From Lysobacterales bacterium (GTDB lineage: Bacteria; Pseudomonadota; Gammaproteobacteria; Xanthomonadales; SZUA-5): a DNA stretch of 64,000 nt. The stretch covers positions 1 to 64,000 of the forward strand of contig JALHRS010000032.1 of the NCBI GenBank assembly GCA_022841325.1. Reading direction: 5' to 3'. Under the pieces are notes generated by a model. It searched no databases. It was given only the letters and a program-made list of their open reading frames with translations, and had not been told where the DNA came from. The translations under genes were made by a program, and so were the position numbers. Below are positions 52,430 through 61,922 of the stretch, one piece after another (the stretch's first letter is position 1; each line of letters starts with the position of its first letter).

Positions 52430-54906
52430 TGTCTGGATTCCTACCCCTGCTCGCGTTGATCGCGGTCGGACTGGCCTGCGGCTTTGCCCGTGCCGGGCTC
52501 AAGACCTGGACCGTGGCCAGCGCCGCTGCCCTGACCCTGGCCTCACTTTACAGCGGTGCCTCCTGGGTGACGCTGGCGCTTACCTGGGTGGTGTTTGCCG
52601 CCATTGCGATGGTGCTGAACTATCGGCCGCTGCGGGTGCAGCTGCTGAGCCAGCCGATGCTGGATGTCTACCAGCGCATCGCCCCGCAGCTCTCCGACAC
52701 CGAAAGGGTGGCGCTGGAAGCCGGCACCGTGGGCTGGGAGGGCGAGCTGTTTTCCGGTCGTCCGCGCTGGAGCAAGCTGCTCAAGGCCCCGGCACCGCAA
52801 CTCAGCGGCGAAGAAAAGGCCTTCATGGACGGTCCGGTCGAGGAAGTGTGCGCACTGATCAACGACTGGGAGATCACCCACGAGCGCAATGATCTGTCGC
52901 CGCAGGTGTGGGACTTCCTCAAGCGCAACCGCTTCTTTGGCATGATCATTCCCAAGGAATACGGCGGTCTCGGTTTCTCGGCACACGCCCATTCGGTGGT
53001 GTTGCAGAAGCTCTCCAGCATCAGCCTGACGGTCAGCTCCACCGTCGCCGTGCCGAACTCGCTCGGCCCGGCCGAACTGCTGCTGCATTACGGCACCGAC
53101 GAGCAGAAGAAGCACTATCTGCCACGACTGGCCGACGGCCGCGAGATTCCGTGTTTCGGCCTGACCAATCCCTGGGCCGGATCGGACGCCACCTCGATTC
53201 CTGATTACGGCGTGGTCTGCAAGCGCACCATCGATGGTCAGGAAATACTCGGCATCAGCCTGAATTTCGAGAAGCGTTACATCACCTTGGCGCCGGTGGC
53301 CAGCGTCATCGGTCTTGCCTTCCGTCTGCTCGACCCCGAAGGCCTGCTGGGTGACAAGAAGGACATCGGCATCTCGCTGGCGCTGGTTCCGCGCAACACG
53401 CCGGGACTGGAGGTGGGTCGTCGCCATCTGCCGCTGAACATTCCCTTCCAGAACGGACCGGTCAGTGGCAAGGACATGTTTGTGCCGCTGGATCATCTGA
53501 TCGGTGGCACCCAATACGCTGGCCAGGGCTGGCGCATGCTGGTCGAATGTCTCTCGGTCGGCCGCGCCATCTCGCTGCCCTCGGGTTCCACCGGCAGCGT
53601 GCGCATGGCGGCGCTGGCCACCGGTGCCTATGCCCGCATCCGCAAGCAGTTCGGCATGTCGATCGGGCGTTTCGAGGGCATCGAAGAGGCACTGGCGCGG
53701 ATCGGCGGCCTGACCTACGCGGTCTCGGCGGTCTCACGTATGACCGCGGCCGCGGTGGACCAGGGCGAAAAACCAGCCGTCACCTCGGCCATCGCCAAGT
53801 ACCACGCCACCGAACTCGGTCGTTCGATCATTCAGGACGCCATGGATATCCACGGTGGCAAGACCATCATCCTCGGGCCGAAGAACTATCTGGGCCGTCA
53901 GTGGCAGGGCTCGCCGATCAGCATCACCGTGGAAGGTGCCAACATCCTGACCCGTAACATGATCATCTTCGGTCAGGGCGCAGTGCGCTGCCATCCCTAC
54001 GTGCTGAAGCTGATGCAGGCGGCCAGCGTGGCCGATCCGCAGCGGCGCATCAGCGAATTCGACGGTGTGCTGTTCAAGCATGTCGGTTTTGCGGTGTCGA
54101 ATGCCTGCCGCTCCTTCCTCTACGGCCTCACCCACAGCCGTATCGGCAGTGCCCCGGGCGATGCCTACACCAAACGCTACTACCGCAAGCTCTCTCGCTA
54201 CAGCGCCGCGCTGGCGCTGGTCGCCGACACCTCGATGCTGCTGCTGGGCGGCAAGCTCAAGCAGAAGGAGCGAATCTCGGCGCGCCTGGGTGATGTGCTG
54301 AGCTATCTGTACATCGCCTCATCGATGCTCAAGCGCTTTGAGGATCAGGGTCGACCGGAACTCGACCGGCCCTTCCTGGCCTGGGCCTTCCATGAGTGCA
54401 TCTACCGCATTCAGGCGGCACTGGATGGCGTGCTCCGCAACTTCCCGGTGCGTCCGGCCGCCTGGCTGCTGCGGGCGCTGGTGTTCCCGATCGGGCGCCT
54501 GGAAGCCATGCCGGGTGATCGACTCGGTCGGCGCGTCGCCACGCTGTTGATGTACCCGAACGAGGCCCGCGATCGCCTCGGCGAGTTCTGCTACCTGACG
54601 CCGACCGCCAACAACCCGGCCGGGCAGATGAACAGCGTGCTGGCTTCGATCATCGAAGCCGAGCCGATCGAGCGCAAGCTGGCCAAGGCCGCCAAGGCGG
54701 GCACCCTGACCGCACCGGATGCCGAGGCCCAACTCGCCGAGGCCGTGCAGTACAACGTCATCACTGAAGTCGAACGTGATCTGCTGACGCGTACTCGCGC
54801 CGCCACCGCTGAGATCATTGCCGTCGATGATTTCGACACCGCCGATCTGGTCGCAGGCCGTCGCGCCGAATCCGGTGCCCGTGCCAATCTGCGCAGTGCT
54901 GCCTGA
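52429..54906 (+). CDS. fadE: Acyl-CoA dehydrogenase FadE
   Basis: The 825-residue enzyme performs the first oxidation step of fatty acid beta-oxidation, using FAD. Two N-terminal membrane helices (about 3-50) are followed by the dehydrogenase core with IIPKEYGGLGFSAHAHS and FGLTNPWAGSDATSIPD, then AMDIHGGKTIILGPKNYLG. A C-terminal DUF1974 domain is present. Its length matches E. coli FadE (814). GGAG lies 7 bases before ATG 52429, which overlaps the hydrolase stop. It should be controlled by the TetR protein encoded divergently. Confidence 0.94.
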   Translation: MSGFLPLLALIAVGLACGFARAGLKTWTVASAAALTLASLYSGASWVTLALTWVVFAAIAMVLNYRPLRVQLLSQPMLDVYQRIAPQLSDTERVALEAGTVGWEGELFSGRPRWSKLLKAPAPQLSGEEKAFMDGPVEEVCALINDWEITHERNDLSPQVWDFLKRNRFFGMIIPKEYGGLGFSAHAHSVVLQKLSSISLTVSSTVAVPNSLGPAELLLHYGTDEQKKHYLPRLADGREIPCFGLTNPWAGSDATSIPDYGVVCKRTIDGQEILGISLNFEKRYITLAPVASVIGLAFRLLDPEGLLGDKKDIGISLALVPRNTPGLEVGRRHLPLNIPFQNGPVSGKDMFVPLDHLIGGTQYAGQGWRMLVECLSVGRAISLPSGSTGSVRMAALATGAYARIRKQFGMSIGRFEGIEEALARIGGLTYAVSAVSRMTAAAVDQGEKPAVTSAIAKYHATELGRSIIQDAMDIHGGKTIILGPKNYLGRQWQGSPISITVEGANILTRNMIIFGQGAVRCHPYVLKLMQAASVADPQRRISEFDGVLFKHVGFAVSNACRSFLYGLTHSRIGSAPGDAYTKRYYRKLSRYSAALALVADTSMLLLGGKLKQKERISARLGDVLSYLYIASSMLKRFEDQGRPELDRPFLAWAFHECIYRIQAALDGVLRNFPVRPAAWLLRALVFPIGRLEAMPGDRLGRRVATLLMYPNEARDRLGEFCYLTPTANNPAGQMNSVLASIIEAEPIERKLAKAAKAGTLTAPDAEAQLAEAVQYNVITEVERDLLTRTRAATAEIIAVDDFDTADLVAGRRAESGARANLRSAA

Positions 54907-54916
54907 GGGTCAATCG

Positions 54917-55426
54917 ATGAGCACCGAATCCGCGAAAGCTGCCAAGTCCCAGCCCGGAGCGCGTAGTGCGGCGCTGCGTCTGTTCCGGCGTTGGGGCAAC
55001 AGCGGATTCGGCCGCTGGCTCTGCTCCCGCGCCATCTGCTTCCAGGCACCCTATTTCAGCAGCATCTCACCGCTGCTGGAATTGCTGGAACCGGGGCACG
55101 CCATCGCCTCGATCAAGCAGCGTCGACGCGTGCAGAACCATATCGGTACGGTGCATGCCATCGCCTTGTGCAATCTGGCCGAGTTCGTCGGTGGCCTGGC
55201 CACCGACGCAGCGGTCACCGCCGAGCAGCGCTGGATTCCCAAGGGCATGACCGTGCATTACTTGAAGAAGGCGCTGGGCCCCATGCGCGCCGAGGCCCAA
55301 CTCGACAGCATCGGTGAACTCACCGAAGGCGCCGAGAAGGTCGCCCGCGTGCTCATAAAGGATCGCCAGAATGAGACCGTATTCAGTGCCGAGATCAGCA
55401 TGTGGGTGAGCCCGAAGCGGGGATGA
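54917..55426 (+). CDS. DUF4442 hotdog-fold protein
   Basis: The 169-residue protein has a DUF4442 hotdog domain, related to acyl-CoA thioesterases (for example LEPGHAIASIKQRRRVQNHI, HAIALCNLAEFVGGL and GMTVHYLKKA). It follows fadE by 10 bases and is the third gene of the fatty-acid operon, so it probably binds or hydrolyses acyl-CoA intermediates. The ATG at 54917 is used because upstream in-frame codons overlap fadE. Confidence 0.84.
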   Translation: MSTESAKAAKSQPGARSAALRLFRRWGNSGFGRWLCSRAICFQAPYFSSISPLLELLEPGHAIASIKQRRRVQNHIGTVHAIALCNLAEFVGGLATDAAVTAEQRWIPKGMTVHYLKKALGPMRAEAQLDSIGELTEGAEKVARVLIKDRQNETVFSAEISMWVSPKRG

Positions 55427-55717
55427 TCGCCTTGCGCGTAGCCCGATCCGCCACCGAGCGCGCCACTGCCTTCGGTTAGTTTCGGAAAACTTCAATGACC
55501 ATGCCGGTACCGAAGCGTTACAGCTCCGAACACGCGGTTGATAAGTCACTTCAAGCATCAGCGCCAATTATCTGATTTGTATCATAAATCGATATGTGAG
55601 TCCTCGTGGCTTCATGGCTGTCCATGCGCTGGCGAAGCCCCGTACCCTCGTGACCTTCCCGCCCTTCCCCGCTAGAGTCCCGGGTCCGCTGCACCGCCAT
55701 GCCCGCTGGAGGTCACG
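55427..55717. other. Non-coding stretch before the M2 peptidase
   Basis: No gene is seen. The middle (about 55545-55605) is AT-rich with ATTATCTGATTTGTATCATA, a plausible promoter zone for the peptidase gene. No convincing terminator for the fadE operon is visible. Confidence 0.4.
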
Positions 55718-57550
55718 ATGAATCGTTTACGCTGGACTGCACTTCCGGCCTGCATCGCACTGCTGTGCGGCTGCGCACACTCCAATTCTGCTGCACCCAC
55801 CGAAGCTGACGCGCAGAAGCTGGCCGACGAGGCCAAAGCCATGGTCCAGCGCATCAATGACGAGGCCTACCAGCGTCAGCGCGAATCCGGCGCCGCCGGT
55901 TGGGTCGCCGCAACCTACATCAATGACGACACCCAACTGCTGGCGGCGCGCGCCCAGCAGCGCGATCTCGCTTATCAGGCTGAGGTGCTCGACGAGGCCA
56001 GGCGTTACACCGATGCGCGTCTGGATGAGAGCACCCAGCGGTCTCTGGATCGCTTGCTCAACCAGACGGTATTGCCACCAGCCTCGGCGGCCGAGCAGGC
56101 CGAACTGACCACCATCGGCGCCCGACTGGAGGCCGCCTATGGTTCCGCCAGGTCCTGCCCGGATCCGGAGAAGCCGGAACGTTGCCGCGATCTGATCGAG
56201 CTGTCGCGGGTGCTGGCCGAAAGCCGCGATCCGGCCGCGCTGCGCCAGGCCTGGATCGACTGGCACGACACCGCGGCGATCATGCGCGACGACTATCAGC
56301 GCTACGCCGAACTGATGAATCACGGCGCCCGGGAATACGGTTACAAGGACACCGGCGACCTCTGGCGCAGCGGCTATGACATGTCAGCCGAGGATTTCTC
56401 GCTGGAAACCGAGCGCCTGTGGAGCCAGGTGCAGCCGCTGTACACCTCGCTGCAATGCTATGTGCGCACCCGTCTGAACCAGCACTACGGCGATACCGAA
56501 GTGCCCAAGACCGGGCCGATCCCCGGGCATGTGCTCGGCAACATGTGGCAGCAGGACTGGTCGGCCATCTATCCACTGGTCGAGCCCTACCCGGGTGTTG
56601 CCAGCCTGGACGTCAACAGCGGCTTGCAGAAGGCGAAGTACGACGCGGTCAAGCTCACGCGTCAGGCCGAGGGTTTCTACACCTCCCTGGGCATGCCCGA
56701 ACTGCCACAGAGCTTCTGGCAGAAATCGATGCTGACCAAGCCGGCCGACCGCGACGTGCAGTGCCATGCCAGCGCCTGGGACATCGACATGAAGGGCGAT
56801 GTCCGCATCAAGATGTGCATCGAGGCCGACGAAGAGAATCTGCGCACCATCTATCACGAACTCGGCCACGTCTATTACTACCTGGCCTACCAGAATCTGC
56901 CGCCGCTGTTCCAGACCGGCGCCCATGACGGCTTTCACGAGGCCATCGGCGATACCGTGGTGCTGTCGCTGACGCCGGGATACCTGTCGAGGGTCGGCCT
57001 GATCGATGCGCCGAAGCAGTCGGAAGAAGCCGTCATCAACGCCCAGATGAAGATGGCGCTGGAGAAAATCGCTTTCCTGCCCTTCGGCAAGCTCATCGAT
57101 CAATGGCGCTGGGGTGTCTTCGACGGTTCGATCAAGCCGGAAAACTACAACCGCAGCTGGTGGGAGCTGAAGCAGCGCTACCAGGGCGTCATGCCGCCGG
57201 TGCCACGTGATGAGACCCGCTTTGATCCCGGCGCCAAGTACCATGTGCCCGCCAATACGCCCTACACCCGCTATTTCCTGGCGCACATCCTGCAGTTCCA
57301 GATGCAGCGTGAACTCTGCCAGGCCGCCGGCAACCAGAGCCCCCTGTACGATTGTTCCATATTCGACAACAAGGAAGCGGGTGCACGCTTCTGGGCCATG
57401 CTGCAGCGCGGCGCCAGTCAGCCCTGGCAGCAGACCATGAAGGAATTCAGCGGTAGCGAACAGATGGACGCCAGCGCGATCATCGAGTACTTCCAGCCGC
57501 TGGCGGCCTGGCTGGACCAGCAGAATGAAGGACAGCGCTGCGGCTGGTGA
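55718..57550 (+). CDS. M2-family (ACE-like) peptidase lipoprotein
   Basis: The 610-residue dipeptidyl carboxypeptidase-like enzyme has a lipoprotein signal (ALLCGC, C19) and the zinc site HELGH (H380, E381, H384), with third ligand E408 in GFHEAIGDT. The chloride-binding and substrate regions typical of angiotensin-converting enzyme are seen, for example RSGYDM, and SWWELKQRYQG near 486. It acts in the periplasm or at the outer membrane on peptide C-termini. It follows an AT-rich gap and precedes the GOLPH3-like gene by 63 bases. Confidence 0.92.
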   Translation: MNRLRWTALPACIALLCGCAHSNSAAPTEADAQKLADEAKAMVQRINDEAYQRQRESGAAGWVAATYINDDTQLLAARAQQRDLAYQAEVLDEARRYTDARLDESTQRSLDRLLNQTVLPPASAAEQAELTTIGARLEAAYGSARSCPDPEKPERCRDLIELSRVLAESRDPAALRQAWIDWHDTAAIMRDDYQRYAELMNHGAREYGYKDTGDLWRSGYDMSAEDFSLETERLWSQVQPLYTSLQCYVRTRLNQHYGDTEVPKTGPIPGHVLGNMWQQDWSAIYPLVEPYPGVASLDVNSGLQKAKYDAVKLTRQAEGFYTSLGMPELPQSFWQKSMLTKPADRDVQCHASAWDIDMKGDVRIKMCIEADEENLRTIYHELGHVYYYLAYQNLPPLFQTGAHDGFHEAIGDTVVLSLTPGYLSRVGLIDAPKQSEEAVINAQMKMALEKIAFLPFGKLIDQWRWGVFDGSIKPENYNRSWWELKQRYQGVMPPVPRDETRFDPGAKYHVPANTPYTRYFLAHILQFQMQRELCQAAGNQSPLYDCSIFDNKEAGARFWAMLQRGASQPWQQTMKEFSGSEQMDASAIIEYFQPLAAWLDQQNEGQRCGW

Positions 57551-57613
57551 GGTAATCCGCCAAGTGCTGAAGCAGGACCCACCCTGACCTGGGTCAGCTG
57601 TCGAGGATGAACT

Positions 57614-58276
57614 GTGCTGCTCGGAGAAGACTTTCTGCTGCTGTCGCTGGACGTGAGCTCCGGGCTGCCCTTGCCCGGCCTCGCCGTGTTGCAGCGCCCT
57701 GCCTTTCTGGCAGCTTGTCTGCTGGCGGAACTGGCCGTACAGAAGCAGGTCGGCTGGAACCCAGATGGCGTACAGATCTTTGACGAGTTGCCCAGTTACC
57801 ACGCGCTGATCAGTCAATCTCTCGATGCCTTGCGGCGCACGCCGGCTGCCAATCCGGCCGATGCCATCCGCACCATCGGCCGGGAGCTTGGCGACGTGCG
57901 TCGACAACTGCTCGACAGCCTGATCAGTCGCGGACTGCTGCACGAAGGCGGTCGCCGCCGTTACTGGTTGTTCGGCCAGCGCTGCTATCCGGTGCGCTCC
58001 ACCCGCGCCCGCAATGAAGCCATGGAACACCTGATGGAAGCCACCACCGGCCGCAGTGCGTCCATGCGCAGCACGGCCCTGTTACTGCTCAGCGACGCCA
58101 CCGCTGCCAATGGCCATCTGCTGACCGCGGTTCAAGCCAACGAAGCCAGTGCCCGCGCCACCGCGCTGATCCATGAAGTCAGGCACCACCTGCCCGAAGT
58201 GCGCGAATGGAGCGATACCCACAGCGCCATTGCCCTGCTCACCGGCATCGCCGAGGCGCTGCCGCACGTGGTGTGA
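57614..58276 (+). CDS. GOLPH3/GPP34-like protein
   Basis: The 220-residue helical protein matches the GPP34 (GOLPH3/VPS74) domain: an N-terminal LLGEDFLLLSLDVSSGLPLP, then AFLAACLLAELAVQKQVGW, and a C-terminal helical half with RNEAMEHLMEATTG. Eukaryotic relatives bind phosphatidylinositol 4-phosphate at the Golgi; bacterial ones are uncharacterised and may bind membranes. GTG at 57614 is used, with CGAGGATG upstream. Confidence 0.82.
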   Translation: MLLGEDFLLLSLDVSSGLPLPGLAVLQRPAFLAACLLAELAVQKQVGWNPDGVQIFDELPSYHALISQSLDALRRTPAANPADAIRTIGRELGDVRRQLLDSLISRGLLHEGGRRRYWLFGQRCYPVRSTRARNEAMEHLMEATTGRSASMRSTALLLLSDATAANGHLLTAVQANEASARATALIHEVRHHLPEVREWSDTHSAIALLTGIAEALPHVV

Positions 58277-58481
58277 GCGAGACCTGGCGCCGTGTAGCCC
58301 GGCCCGCCGCTGGGGAACTTCACTGCAGCAGTCCCGGTCGCGCCTCAACGGCGCTGCTACGAATGGAAATAGCGCTGCGCTGATCACCAACCAGCGCACC
58401 GGTGTACACATCTTTTCACTTGGCTGACACAAGGACAGCGCATGCTTCGCCAGCTCACTTCGAGCCGTATGGGGATACGAC

Positions 58482-59336
58482 ATGAAGAGCTTGCGCTGGA
58501 TCACGCTGGGGGCGTGTTTGCTGGTGATGTCGGGCACGGTCTCTGCCGCTGCCTATCTGCGAGTGGTCTCCTGGAATCTGCTGCATGCAGGCTACAGCGG
58601 GCAAACCGACTGGAACGACTACGCTACACAGGCATGGACTGATTTTGGCACCACCGCATCGGCATCCAATGGCGTCGATCTGATCTTTGCCCAGGAAGTG
58701 ATGTACGACACCGCCGCCGCCAGTCTGGCCGCCGCCCTGAACAGCGTCACTGGCTATACCTGGGACTATCGCGTGACCGCCGCCATCGGGCGCACCAGTT
58801 ACAAGGAGCGATACGCGGTGTTCTTCCGCACCGACCGCGTGCAGATCCTGTCGCACTCGGTCTGGGCCGACAGCGGCGACAAGTTCGAGCGCGAACCGCA
58901 GATCGTCAAGCTGCGACACATCCAGACCGGCGCCGACTACACCTTCATCAACTGGCACACGGTATTCGGTACCACTGCCGAACGTCAGGCCGAAATCCAG
59001 CAGATCGCATCGGTCTTCAGCTCCATCCAGTCGGGCAGCAGCAGCGATCAGGATGTCATCCTGCTCGGCGATCACAACCGCGATGCCACTTCGCCGTGGT
59101 GGAGCGCGCTGATTGGCGTGACCCCGGCAGTGAGCAACAAGGTCAATGACCTGACCTCGATCAACACCAGCTGCGCCTTCGCCAACGCCTACGACCATTT
59201 CTGGTTCCAGAGCAGCTACGTCACCGAGTTCTCGAGTGCCGGTCGCGACTACATCGCCAATATGTGCGCTTTCCGCAATGTGTCCGATCACGCACCGATC
59301 TTCCTGTCGCTGTATTCGTCAGCCGATACCGACTAG
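58482..59336 (+). CDS. Secreted endonuclease/exonuclease/phosphatase-fold protein
   Basis: The 284-residue protein has a signal peptide (to about residue 23, VSAAA) and a DNase I-like EEP fold. Catalytic positions are visible: Asn in VVSWNLLH, Glu in FAQEV, His in NWHTV, Asp/Asn in LGDHNRD and the final His in SDHAPI. It could be a secreted nuclease or phosphodiesterase; the substrate is not decided by sequence. It stands alone. A repeat follows at 59383-59414. Confidence 0.86.
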   Translation: MKSLRWITLGACLLVMSGTVSAAAYLRVVSWNLLHAGYSGQTDWNDYATQAWTDFGTTASASNGVDLIFAQEVMYDTAAASLAAALNSVTGYTWDYRVTAAIGRTSYKERYAVFFRTDRVQILSHSVWADSGDKFEREPQIVKLRHIQTGADYTFINWHTVFGTTAERQAEIQQIASVFSSIQSGSSSDQDVILLGDHNRDATSPWWSALIGVTPAVSNKVNDLTSINTSCAFANAYDHFWFQSSYVTEFSSAGRDYIANMCAFRNVSDHAPIFLSLYSSADTD

Positions 59337-59382
59337 ACAGCGCCCTGCGCCACGGTTGCCGCACGCAGCCGCGGTGCAGAGA

Positions 59383-59414
59383 AGGCCGAGGGTGCCGCGC
59401 AGCGGCTCCCCGGC
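59383..59414. repeat. GGCCGAGGGTGCCGC repeat
   Basis: This GC-rich element starts GGCCGAGGGTGCCGC and ends GCGGCTCCCCGGC, matching 42393-42424 with few changes. It lies between the secreted nuclease-fold gene and the next membrane protein. Confidence 0.65.
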
Positions 59415-59511
59415 AATGGCCCGGTCAGGATCCGATGAACTCAAACCCCGTTCACCAGACATTCCTGATGCGCAGCGAATGCCGCATTCGACATGCCGGG
59501 GCTTCAGCGTG

Positions 59512-61221
59512 ATGCGCCGGACGGCCTGGATCCTGCTCATCATCACGCTGGTCGGCCTCGCAAGCTGGCACCTGCAGCGCCACAGCGACCCATCGCCTGC
59601 GCCGCCTGCGTCCGAAGCCGCCAATCTCGACAAACCAGCGCCCGTCAACGCAGCGAATGCCGTCGACAAGGCCGACGTCACCTCCCCGGTGGTCACGAAT
59701 GGGACCAAGGACCTCATCCGCTTCGAAACCCGGCTATTGCCCGACGGCCCCATCGGCGCCGCCACCGACTCGGTTCGCCTCGGTCTGGCCTATGTATCAC
59801 CAGACGAAGCCCGCACCTGGCAAGCCTGGAAGGAAGGCGGATCAGTAGGCGCGGGCCCGGCCAGCTACGCCGAGTTGGCGACCGTCGAACGCTGGCTGGA
59901 CTTGCCGGCCGAAAGGCTGCCAGACGGGAGTGTGCGCGTAGGCCCGATCACCCTTCCGCCAGCGGATCGCTTTGAGCTGCAGGCTCGATCAGCCAGTCCC
60001 CTGCACTTCTACCTCGCCACCTTCACAGCCGATGCCTACCCGGTCGATGTCCATCCCACCGTGGCCGCAGGCCTGCGCATAGTCCACCAGCCCGCGCCCG
60101 ATGCCGACGTCCGGGTGCTGCTGCGGCGCACTCGCGACATTGATGCCGGCGCCCCCTGGCAATCGCTGCTGGCGCGTGAAGCGCCGCAGCTGTTGGGTGC
60201 CTACGACGATGCTGCCGTTGCCGTCGTGCCCAACGCTGTCCTCGCACCATTGCCGCCGGGCCCGCTGGAGGTCATCCTCGAAATCGACGGCATCGAGGCC
60301 GAACGCCTGCCAGTGGACTTACGCGCCGGAGCCATCACCGATCTGCAGTTCGACCCGGTGAAACAACAGGTTGCGCAGGCGGTGTCGGTGCAACTGCAGC
60401 TCGATTTCGTGATCGAAGGCACGCGCAGGCCCATCCCCGACATCAAGGTCACCTGGTACGGCGGCAAGAGCGATCAGTGCCGCAACACGGATGCCCGCGG
60501 CGGCGTGCGCTTCCAGGGTGTAGATCGCCAGAAACCGCAGCGCTTCAATCTGGAGATGCCGACTGGCGAGGAAGCGCTTCCGAACTGGCCAGCGCAGAGG
60601 GCCATCGAATTCACCCCCGATACCGACGCCGAGCCCGTTTCGGAACAAGATACTCGCCAGCTCCGAAAGACCATCGAACTGCGCCCCCTGCAATGGCTGA
60701 TGGTGCGCACCGGCAATCTGGCCATTCCCGAAACCCCAGTCCGCAACAATCCCTATCCGATCTTCGTGCTTCAGCGCGACCAGAGCGGCTCATGGGCCGA
60801 TGTCGCCGCTGATCATTTCATCCGGATCGACGATGGCATCGCCGCCTCCCTCCAGGACGCCGGCCGCCATCGACTGGTCGCGCTGCAGGCACCCTGGGCG
60901 CTGCTCTATTCCACGCCCAGCCAGACCCGATCCGCCAGCGGTCGTTACCCGGTCAGTCTGATCCCCGATCCCGGTCGCCCGGTAGCCATCACCGTGCGCA
61001 GCCAGGGAATTCCTCTGGCACACGCCCCGGTGACGCTCCGCGGCCCCGTTCACAGCTTGCCAGCCAGCGCCATTGATACCGACAGCCAGGGCCAGATCCG
61101 CCTAAACGGCGTCACCGAAACCAGGCTGGAACTCGAAGTGCCCGGCTACGAGGTCATGGACGTCGACCTGCGATCGACCAGCGTAGTCGTTGAACTGACA
61201 CCCGGGGACGATCCTCACTGA
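59512..61221 (+). CDS. Membrane-anchored beta-rich protein of unknown function
   Basis: The 569-residue protein has one N-terminal membrane helix (about 5-20, TAWILLIITLVGLASW) and a Pro/Ala-rich linker. A long beta-rich periplasmic part follows, with at least two carboxypeptidase-regulatory-like (Ig-like) segments: VQLQLDFVIEGTRRPIPDIK with TDARGGVRF, and a C-terminal PVTLRGPVH with DTDSQGQIRLNG. No enzyme motif is seen. ATG 59512 is preferred over the adjacent GTG 59509. The gene ends 6 bases before the unrecognised minus-strand gene at the tail of the integron-like region. Confidence 0.7.
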   Translation: MRRTAWILLIITLVGLASWHLQRHSDPSPAPPASEAANLDKPAPVNAANAVDKADVTSPVVTNGTKDLIRFETRLLPDGPIGAATDSVRLGLAYVSPDEARTWQAWKEGGSVGAGPASYAELATVERWLDLPAERLPDGSVRVGPITLPPADRFELQARSASPLHFYLATFTADAYPVDVHPTVAAGLRIVHQPAPDADVRVLLRRTRDIDAGAPWQSLLAREAPQLLGAYDDAAVAVVPNAVLAPLPPGPLEVILEIDGIEAERLPVDLRAGAITDLQFDPVKQQVAQAVSVQLQLDFVIEGTRRPIPDIKVTWYGGKSDQCRNTDARGGVRFQGVDRQKPQRFNLEMPTGEEALPNWPAQRAIEFTPDTDAEPVSEQDTRQLRKTIELRPLQWLMVRTGNLAIPETPVRNNPYPIFVLQRDQSGSWADVAADHFIRIDDGIAASLQDAGRHRLVALQAPWALLYSTPSQTRSASGRYPVSLIPDPGRPVAITVRSQGIPLAHAPVTLRGPVHSLPASAIDTDSQGQIRLNGVTETRLELEVPGYEVMDVDLRSTSVVVELTPGDDPH

Positions 61222-61227
61222 GTAGTC

Positions 61228-61761
61228 CTACCAGATCAACCCCAGGCCACGCCGAATAACCCCTTCAAGTCCTCGAAGGAAGCTCTTGAACTCATCAACG
61301 AAAGGCTCGCAAGCATATTGATCAATGGTACTTGAATCTTTACCTTGACTGTCGAGCCAATCACAGAACGAACGATATACACGATCTACATCGACAGCCT
61401 TTACTAACGTAGCTAGCTGTGGAACATGATTTGAATGAAGAGCGAATCTCTCGTTGTGCTTGTCGAGCTTCACCGCGACAGAGGGGTGGTCTGGCTCGTG
61501 CCAGGTCTGGAAGAACGAACCGGCACCAGCCGCTAGTTCAGGCCCTCCATTTAGAATCCAGTGGTAGAGATCCGTGTTCCTGTGATTCACGCCCCAGGAT
61601 CCCAGCGACTCAAGCGCCTCAGTCGGCCAGTCTGCAGGCACAGGCACCGTGACGCCCTTGGGAAGAACGCCCTCAAGGTAGTCGTGTACCAAGCCAGGGT
61701 GCTGGTGCAGAAACGAAATGTGAGAGTCGGGCACGGCAAATGCCGCAAAACTATGAGACAT
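61228..61761 (-). CDS. Unrecognised protein at the end of the cassette region
   Basis: The 177-residue protein is soluble and rich in Trp and His (SWGVNHRNTDLYHWILNGG, FFQTWHEPDHP). The start (PDSHISFLHQHPGLVHDYLE) is faintly like DUF1877/YfbM proteins, but the characteristic core is missing, so no family is assigned. It lies on the minus strand like the other cassette genes. It sits beyond the degenerate attC at 61834-61922, with no attC after its stop. It may be the last, immobilised cassette or a resident gene. Its lower GC than neighbours at 58-61 kb favours acquisition. Confidence 0.7.
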   Translation of the reverse strand: MSHSFAAFAVPDSHISFLHQHPGLVHDYLEGVLPKGVTVPVPADWPTEALESLGSWGVNHRNTDLYHWILNGGPELAAGAGSFFQTWHEPDHPSVAVKLDKHNERFALHSNHVPQLATLVKAVDVDRVYRSFCDWLDSQGKDSSTIDQYACEPFVDEFKSFLRGLEGVIRRGLGLIW

Positions 61762-61833
61762 TCAGATGATCTCCTGTTGGTTTTATGCAAGACACTGCAG
61801 CAAGCAACGGTCTTCTGCGGTGAGCGCAAGCAT

Positions 61834-61922
61834 GTTGCCACCATGTTGAGCTGCGCCGACAAGAATTTCAGCATGGTCGAAGAGACAGTTCTGGCGTCGG
61901 CTTGAACCTATATTATTCAGGC
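61834..61922 (-). repeat. attC-like site d (degenerate)
   Basis: Read on the minus strand, the outer box GCCTGAA is followed by TTCAAGCCGACGCCAG. After a variable middle come GTCGGCGCAGCTCAAC and ATGGTGGCAAC. The inner arms match sites a and b, but the last core box is GGTGGCA instead of GCGTTAGG. It therefore looks unable to recombine normally. The stop codon of the membrane protein gene lies in its first box. Confidence 0.72.
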
